Assembly (NCBI GenBank): GCA_021776515.1
Contig: JAJFFS010000012.1
Span: 106,487-170,486 of the forward strand
DNA: 64,000 nucleotides
Source: Robiginitomaculum sp.
Lineage (GTDB): Bacteria > Pseudomonadota > Alphaproteobacteria > Caulobacterales > Maricaulaceae
Reading direction: 5' to 3'
The notes beneath the pieces are model-generated. The model was not told the DNA's origin and did no database searches. It saw only the letters and a program-made list of their open reading frames with translations. This document shows, in pieces, positions 59,390-64,000 of this stretch (the stretch's first letter is position 1; the number at the start of each line of letters is the position of its first letter). The position numbers and the translations under genes are program-made.

Positions 59390-61396
59390 TTAAAAATCCG
59401 CCACTACACGCGCTCTTAATGAGCGCCCGGCGGCAGGTACCCGTTGTTTGAGGAAGGAGGCATGGGTGCGATGAACCGCATTGGTAAGGTTATCCAGTTT
59501 AAAAACCAGGCGTACACCTTCCTTGGCGGCTATCGGCCTTATCGTGGTGCTTAGGTTAATGATCGTCGAACCTTTGGTTGAGGTTTCAAAAGCTGCTGTT
59601 CTGGTTTGATGATTGGTCCAGATGAACTCGGCACGGCTTTTAACCCTGCCGGCAAGAAGTGTAAGTCCACTGGTGATTTCCAATGGTGGTATGCGGGGAA
59701 GGTTGCCAAAGCTGTCAGCACGGGCCCGCACATATTCCAGTGCAGCATCCCCATCCAGGTTCCATGAACCTTGTGTCCACAAATGCCGCTCAACAGAAAT
59801 TTCTGTGCCATAAAGTTTGGCGTTGTCTTGTAGATAAACAAACTCTGTCAGCCCATCAATGGTAGCCCCGGTTGGGCTGAGAAAAACAAAGTTGTCAAAA
59901 TTGGAATGAAAAAGATTGATGTGCGTATCCCAGCCTTTGGCATGGAAGCGGGCAATGCCCTCAAATGACAAGGCGCTTTCCTTTTTTAAGGCAGGGTTGC
60001 CGTGCTCAAACGTACTTTCTGCCAAATGCGGCCCATCAGAGAACAGTTCAATATCTGTAGGCGCCCGCTCTGTTCGTGAAGCAGACAGAGACAAGAATAT
60101 ATCAGCGCCCGGGCGCACAAAAGCCCCCCCTGAAAAACTGGTCGTGGTAAAGTCGCGTACGGCAAAATCAGTGCGCAAATTGCGTGTTTCTATACGTCCG
60201 CCAACTTCCACCCCCCAGGTTTTATAGTCGAGACGCTCGGCGATAAAGGCACCCAGATTGCGTGTTCTCGTTTTAGGTAAAAAGGCTTCATCACCCAGGG
60301 CTGAAAATGTTCGGCGCACGGCATCAAACCCTAATGAGCCGGACCACCCTCCGATCTCACCTTGCCGGACGCGAGAGCGCATTTCCCAGCCTTCATTATC
60401 AAAGCGCGTGCCAATAGTGCCATCTTCCAGCTCAAAATGTCGGTAGTCCGAAATACCAAAATCAACGCTGAACTGATCGAATGCAGCAAAAGGAAGGTCG
60501 GTGACGGTGCGTGCATCAAGGCGCGTTTGCGCCATATCAATGCGTGCGGCTTCTTCCTGTGGCAAACCATAATTGGCTGTACTGCGCTTTAAAGAAACGC
60601 CGCTAAACCCCCAATTGCCCACATAAGAACCGCCAAGCGCTCGGGTGTTGAATGTCAGATCTGAATTGGGCAAGCGGCCTTGGGGACCATCCCCTTCAAT
60701 AGCCCGCAATGCCGGTGTGCGGGCAAAACCGGGAATACGCTCGACCCCGCTATGGCGGTGTACTGCCTCCGCATTAAAGACCAATGGCCCGGCGTTGGTG
60801 CGCAAACGTAAAGCTTCGACATTACCGCCATCTACAGAAGAAACACCAGCTACCAGCCGACCCTCTATGGTGGCATCCAGCCGTGTTTCAGGAATGCGGC
60901 CATCAATGACATTAACCACCCCGCCAATGGCGTTACCACCATAGACAATCGCGGCTGGCCCACGGACCACTTCGATCCTTGTGGCCTCAAGGGCTTCGGC
61001 AGCAACGGCATGATCCGGACTGGCCGTTGAGGCATCCATAATGCCCACGCCATTAATCAGCATTCTTACACGATCACCGCCAAGTCCGCGAATGATCGGG
61101 CGACTGGCAGCAGGTCCAAAAGCTGTTGTAGACACCCCTGCCATGGAATCCAGTACATCGCCGAGACCTGCGGAGGCATCTTCAGCAAGAGCACTTTGCC
61201 CCATCACTGTCACGCCTTGCAACAGCTCATCGGCGCGTGCACCAACCGGTGATGCCGTAACAATAATGGTTTCTTCTTCTGCATTTGCCTTTTGGTTATT
61301 CACCACGCTGTCCGGGGTTTGTGCCAGGGCAAAGCTAGTGAAACCGAGGGCAAAGCCGGCACTAAAAATAAAAATTTTAACACGCATAAACGTCAT
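59390..61396 (-). CDS. TonB-dependent receptor, ZnuD-like
   Basis: Plug SRPIIRGLGGDRVRMLINGVGIMDASTASPDHAVAAEAL; GPAAIVYGGNAIGGVVNVIDGRIP; divergent from a Fur/Zur gene; likely start 61396 or 61387. Confidence 0.87.
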   Translation of the reverse strand: MTFMRVKIFIFSAGFALGFTSFALAQTPDSVVNNQKANAEEETIIVTASPVGARADELLQGVTVMGQSALAEDASAGLGDVLDSMAGVSTTAFGPAASRPIIRGLGGDRVRMLINGVGIMDASTASPDHAVAAEALEATRIEVVRGPAAIVYGGNAIGGVVNVIDGRIPETRLDATIEGRLVAGVSSVDGGNVEALRLRTNAGPLVFNAEAVHRHSGVERIPGFARTPALRAIEGDGPQGRLPNSDLTFNTRALGGSYVGNWGFSGVSLKRSTANYGLPQEEAARIDMAQTRLDARTVTDLPFAAFDQFSVDFGISDYRHFELEDGTIGTRFDNEGWEMRSRVRQGEIGGWSGSLGFDAVRRTFSALGDEAFLPKTRTRNLGAFIAERLDYKTWGVEVGGRIETRNLRTDFAVRDFTTTSFSGGAFVRPGADIFLSLSASRTERAPTDIELFSDGPHLAESTFEHGNPALKKESALSFEGIARFHAKGWDTHINLFHSNFDNFVFLSPTGATIDGLTEFVYLQDNAKLYGTEISVERHLWTQGSWNLDGDAALEYVRARADSFGNLPRIPPLEITSGLTLLAGRVKSRAEFIWTNHQTRTAAFETSTKGSTIINLSTTIRPIAAKEGVRLVFKLDNLTNAVHRTHASFLKQRVPAAGRSLRARVVADF

Positions 61397-61448
61397 TATT
61401 AGAAGCCTAAACCAATACCCATTATATAGGCAAAGCGCCCATTCCGGA

Positions 61449-61463
61449 TGTGATAACATAACA
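61449..61463. promoter_or_regulatory. Candidate Zur box between the znuD-like and fur-family genes
   Basis: Imperfect palindrome TGTGATAACATAACA in the divergent intergenic region. Confidence 0.45.
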
Positions 61464-61587
61464 AAATGCAAAAAAACAAGTGTACTTTCTGTTAGATTGT
61501 GGCTCACTTCTGGTGGGTCAAACTCAGGCTCTGGTTACAAGGTGACATCGATAGTGGAGCTGCTATCCTGATTCTACGGGAGAAGAC

Positions 61588-62007
61588 ATGAACGCACCAG
61601 ACATACTTGAAGACGCCGAACGCCATTGTAGCAAAACCGGAGTGCGCCTTACGCCGTTAAGGCGGCGCGTGCTGGAATTGGTGGCCCGTGCCAATGCGCC
61701 GGTAAAGGCCTATGATTTATTGTCTCAAATTGACCGTGCCAACGCCAGTGCCAAACCACCTACTGTTTATCGCGCCCTTGATTTTCTCATTGATGCCGGT
61801 TTGGTTCACCGGGTTGAAGCCCTCAATGCCTTTGTTGCCTGTCCGCAAGCCGGGCATGGCCATGCGGCGGTTCTCTACATTTGTGAAGCGTGCACCAAAG
61901 TCACAGAAGTGCAGGGTGCGCGTCCCGGTCAGGAGCACAAACCCCGCAGTTTTACCGTCAAGCGTAGCGTCATAGAGCATTATGGGCGGTGTGCGAATTG
62001 CCAATAA
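61588..62007 (+). CDS. Fur family transcriptional regulator (probably Zur)
   Basis: GVRLTPLRRRVLELVARANAPVKAYDLLSQI...KPPTVYRALDFLIDAGLVHRVEALNAFVAC; two Cys pairs (ICEAC, CANCQ). Confidence 0.88.
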   Translation: MNAPDILEDAERHCSKTGVRLTPLRRRVLELVARANAPVKAYDLLSQIDRANASAKPPTVYRALDFLIDAGLVHRVEALNAFVACPQAGHGHAAVLYICEACTKVTEVQGARPGQEHKPRSFTVKRSVIEHYGRCANCQ

Positions 62008-62096
62008 GCTAAAATTTGTACGCCGACATTTACCTGATTTTCAGCATTCTTGTATATGACCTTCCACAAACAATAAGACGCGAAAAGCGCACGGGG

Positions 62097-62621
62097 ATGG
62101 AAATGGTCAGAAAACAGCAGTATCCTGATGTTCGGGTTTTACTTGTCGAGCGGCAATCACAAAATTCATCGCTCTATCAGTTTGCCCTTGAAGATATGGG
62201 CTTTGGGAAGATTATATTGGCTTCCAACACCGAAGAAGCGCTTGATCAAATGTATTTTAATGGTCCTAGCCTGATTATTCTAGGTGACGACCTTACGCCC
62301 AAACCGGTTGATGAATTTTTGCAGGATATTCGGTCTGGAAATACTGGCGCTGTCAAAGATGTGCCCGTCATAGTCATTAGCTCAAAGAAAACCAAAGCGG
62401 CGATTGAAGCCATACGTGATAGCGGTGTGACAGAAGTTGTCAGCATGCCGCTTTCAGCAAAAAGTCTGCGTTTGCGGGTCGACGCAGCCCTGAAAGCTTC
62501 TCGTGAATTTATTGATACAGAGGTTTATCAAGGACCAAGTCGCCGTCGTCGTCATGTTGAGAATGACAAGACCGGTAAACGCCGTATCAAAGACCAGATT
62601 GGCGAGCATATTGAAATATAA
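62097..62621 (+). CDS. Response regulator receiver-domain protein
   Basis: VRVLLVERQSQNSSLYQFALEDMGF; VPVIVISSKKTKAAIEAIRDSGVTEVVSMPLSAKSL. Confidence 0.75.
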   Translation: MEMVRKQQYPDVRVLLVERQSQNSSLYQFALEDMGFGKIILASNTEEALDQMYFNGPSLIILGDDLTPKPVDEFLQDIRSGNTGAVKDVPVIVISSKKTKAAIEAIRDSGVTEVVSMPLSAKSLRLRVDAALKASREFIDTEVYQGPSRRRRHVENDKTGKRRIKDQIGEHIEI

Positions 62622-62633
62622 ATGCCAGCAGCC

Positions 62634-63566
62634 CTAGCGGCACTGCATAACCTTGCCAAAGCGTTCAAAACATTCCTCTGAAGCACCAAGCGCCCCGGGT
62701 ACCAGCCCGGTGAGCGAAATAAACCCGTGCGGCATGGCCTTGAAATGAAGACTTTGCACAGCAATACCCGCAGCGGTAAGTTTATCGGCATAGGCACGGC
62801 CCTCAGCCTTTAAGGGGTCCAACCCGGCGGTAATCATCAGTGTTGGTGGGACGCCCTGAAAATTATTGCAAAATAATGGAGACAGGCGGGGGTCTGCCGG
62901 GTCCGCATCGGCCACATAAAGAGTGCGAATAGCGGTTAGCGCCTGGCTACTTAGCACATGGCCATCCGGTGATTTTCTTTGCTTTGATTTAATTTCCACC
63001 AATTGCAGTAAAGGAAAAATCAGTAATTGCCCCGCAAGAGACAGTCCTTCTTCGCGCGCATAATGGGTTAGCCAGGCGGCAAGAGTGCCCCCGGCTGAAT
63101 CGCCGCCAACAGCAATACGGTTTACGTCCATGTCCAGATTATCAGCGTTTTCCATGACCCATTTTAGCGCGTGCTGTGCATCATCATGAGCTGCTGGAAA
63201 AGGGTGTTCCGGGGCAAGGCGGTAGTCCACCGAAAGTACCCGCAAACGTGAATGCGCAGCCAGACGCCGACAGGCGCTATCATAACTGGCCACATCCCCG
63301 ACAATAAAACCGCCACCATGAAAATAAAGCAGTCCTGGACCCGGAGCCACGCCGGCACCCAGTGGCGTATAAAGGCGGGCTGGAATGGTTCCCTCAGGTG
63401 AGGGAATACTTACCGCACGGACAGTGGCAATGGGTGGTGCGGGTTTTTGCCAATTGTCTTTTCCACCAGCAATGGCGGTGCGGGCAAAGGCTACGGCGTG
63501 CGCCGGCGTATCCGTGGAAAATCGCGTCACGGCTTTGTCAAAAAGGTCGCGAAAATACTTGTCCAT
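62634..63566 (-). CDS. Alpha/beta hydrolase, hormone-sensitive-lipase type
   Basis: LLYFHGGGFIVGD; VGGDSAGGTLAAW. Confidence 0.93.
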   Translation of the reverse strand: MDKYFRDLFDKAVTRFSTDTPAHAVAFARTAIAGGKDNWQKPAPPIATVRAVSIPSPEGTIPARLYTPLGAGVAPGPGLLYFHGGGFIVGDVASYDSACRRLAAHSRLRVLSVDYRLAPEHPFPAAHDDAQHALKWVMENADNLDMDVNRIAVGGDSAGGTLAAWLTHYAREEGLSLAGQLLIFPLLQLVEIKSKQRKSPDGHVLSSQALTAIRTLYVADADPADPRLSPLFCNNFQGVPPTLMITAGLDPLKAEGRAYADKLTAAGIAVQSLHFKAMPHGFISLTGLVPGALGASEECFERFGKVMQCR

Positions 63567-63597
63567 AGTTTTCAGTTAGCGGCCTTGCTGCTTCTGG

Positions 63598-63810
63598 TCA
63601 ATGCAAAGACAAGCCCTGGTCGCGCTGAATACGCCCATCCAGCGCATCCTCAATGACAGACTGCAACGCCAACCACGCACTGGTCCGTGGCTCATCCCCC
63701 AGGGCGCGCATTTCATCAACGGCCTGCCCGGCTAATACCGCAGCGTTATCGCCATGCCGGTCAACCATGGTAAAAGCCATAAAACACAAGTCATTTGGAC
63801 TGATCGACAT
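63598..63810 (-). CDS. Hypothetical protein, 70 aa
   Basis: MSISPNDLCFMAFTMVDRHGDNAAVLAGQAVDEMRALGDEPRTSAWLALQSVIEDAL. Confidence 0.55.
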   Translation of the reverse strand: MSISPNDLCFMAFTMVDRHGDNAAVLAGQAVDEMRALGDEPRTSAWLALQSVIEDALDGRIQRDQGLSLH

Positions 63811-63902
63811 GAACGGTTTCCTTCTGCGTGCCCTTTCACAGTTAAAATGCAAAAGTCGGGCGGTAATACCCCCCTTTATAGAGGGCATCGTAAGTAGAAC
63901 GG

Positions 63903-63998
63903 TTATGCGGCTATGGACATGTCCATGGCCGATTTCTGTTTTGGCGTGATACCGCCGATAGCCATATTGGGTCTTTCGTTATTGTAAGTCCAGAGCCA
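63903..63998 (-). mobile_element. C-terminal end of an IS3-family-like transposase (rest beyond window)
   Basis: Minus-strand translation WLWTYNNERPNMAIGGITPKQKSAMDMSIAA*, typical integrase-core C-terminus. Confidence 0.8.
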
Positions 63999-64000
63999 GT

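Overview
The window looks like an alphaproteobacterial chromosome segment: CcrM, DUF4167, IalB and SapC families, and the order lysC-ptsP-HTH-ispG-prfA-prmC-DUF4167. Most of 10.6-63.9 kb is ordinary housekeeping and transport genes. The standout is a complete, compact type II-C CRISPR-Cas locus at about 3.88-9.67 kb. It consists of a minus-strand tracrRNA gene (own promoter, anti-repeat, GNRA-loop hairpins, terminator), then cas9-cas1-cas2 on the plus strand with ATGA overlaps, then a convergent 14-repeat/13-spacer array. The array is read on the minus strand, apparently from promoters inside each repeat, and ends at a terminator next to cas2. The only degenerate repeat is at the transcription-upstream end and abuts a 5'-truncated SDR gene. 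Other notable features are: (i) two adjacent minus-strand genes at 1-3444 with an N-terminal enzyme-like domain plus long coiled coils built from near-identical DNA repeats (63-bp and 135-bp periods), the first of which is absent from the ORF track because it runs off the window; (ii) two separate 24-bp minisatellite expansions of one arm of a dispersed palindromic element, one intergenic and one in frame inside a TPR/FlgO-like gene; (iii) candidate NrdR, Zur and CcrM (GANTC) regulatory sites; (iv) the end of an IS3-like transposase at the right edge. Family calls come from reading protein motifs by eye; no database search was run.
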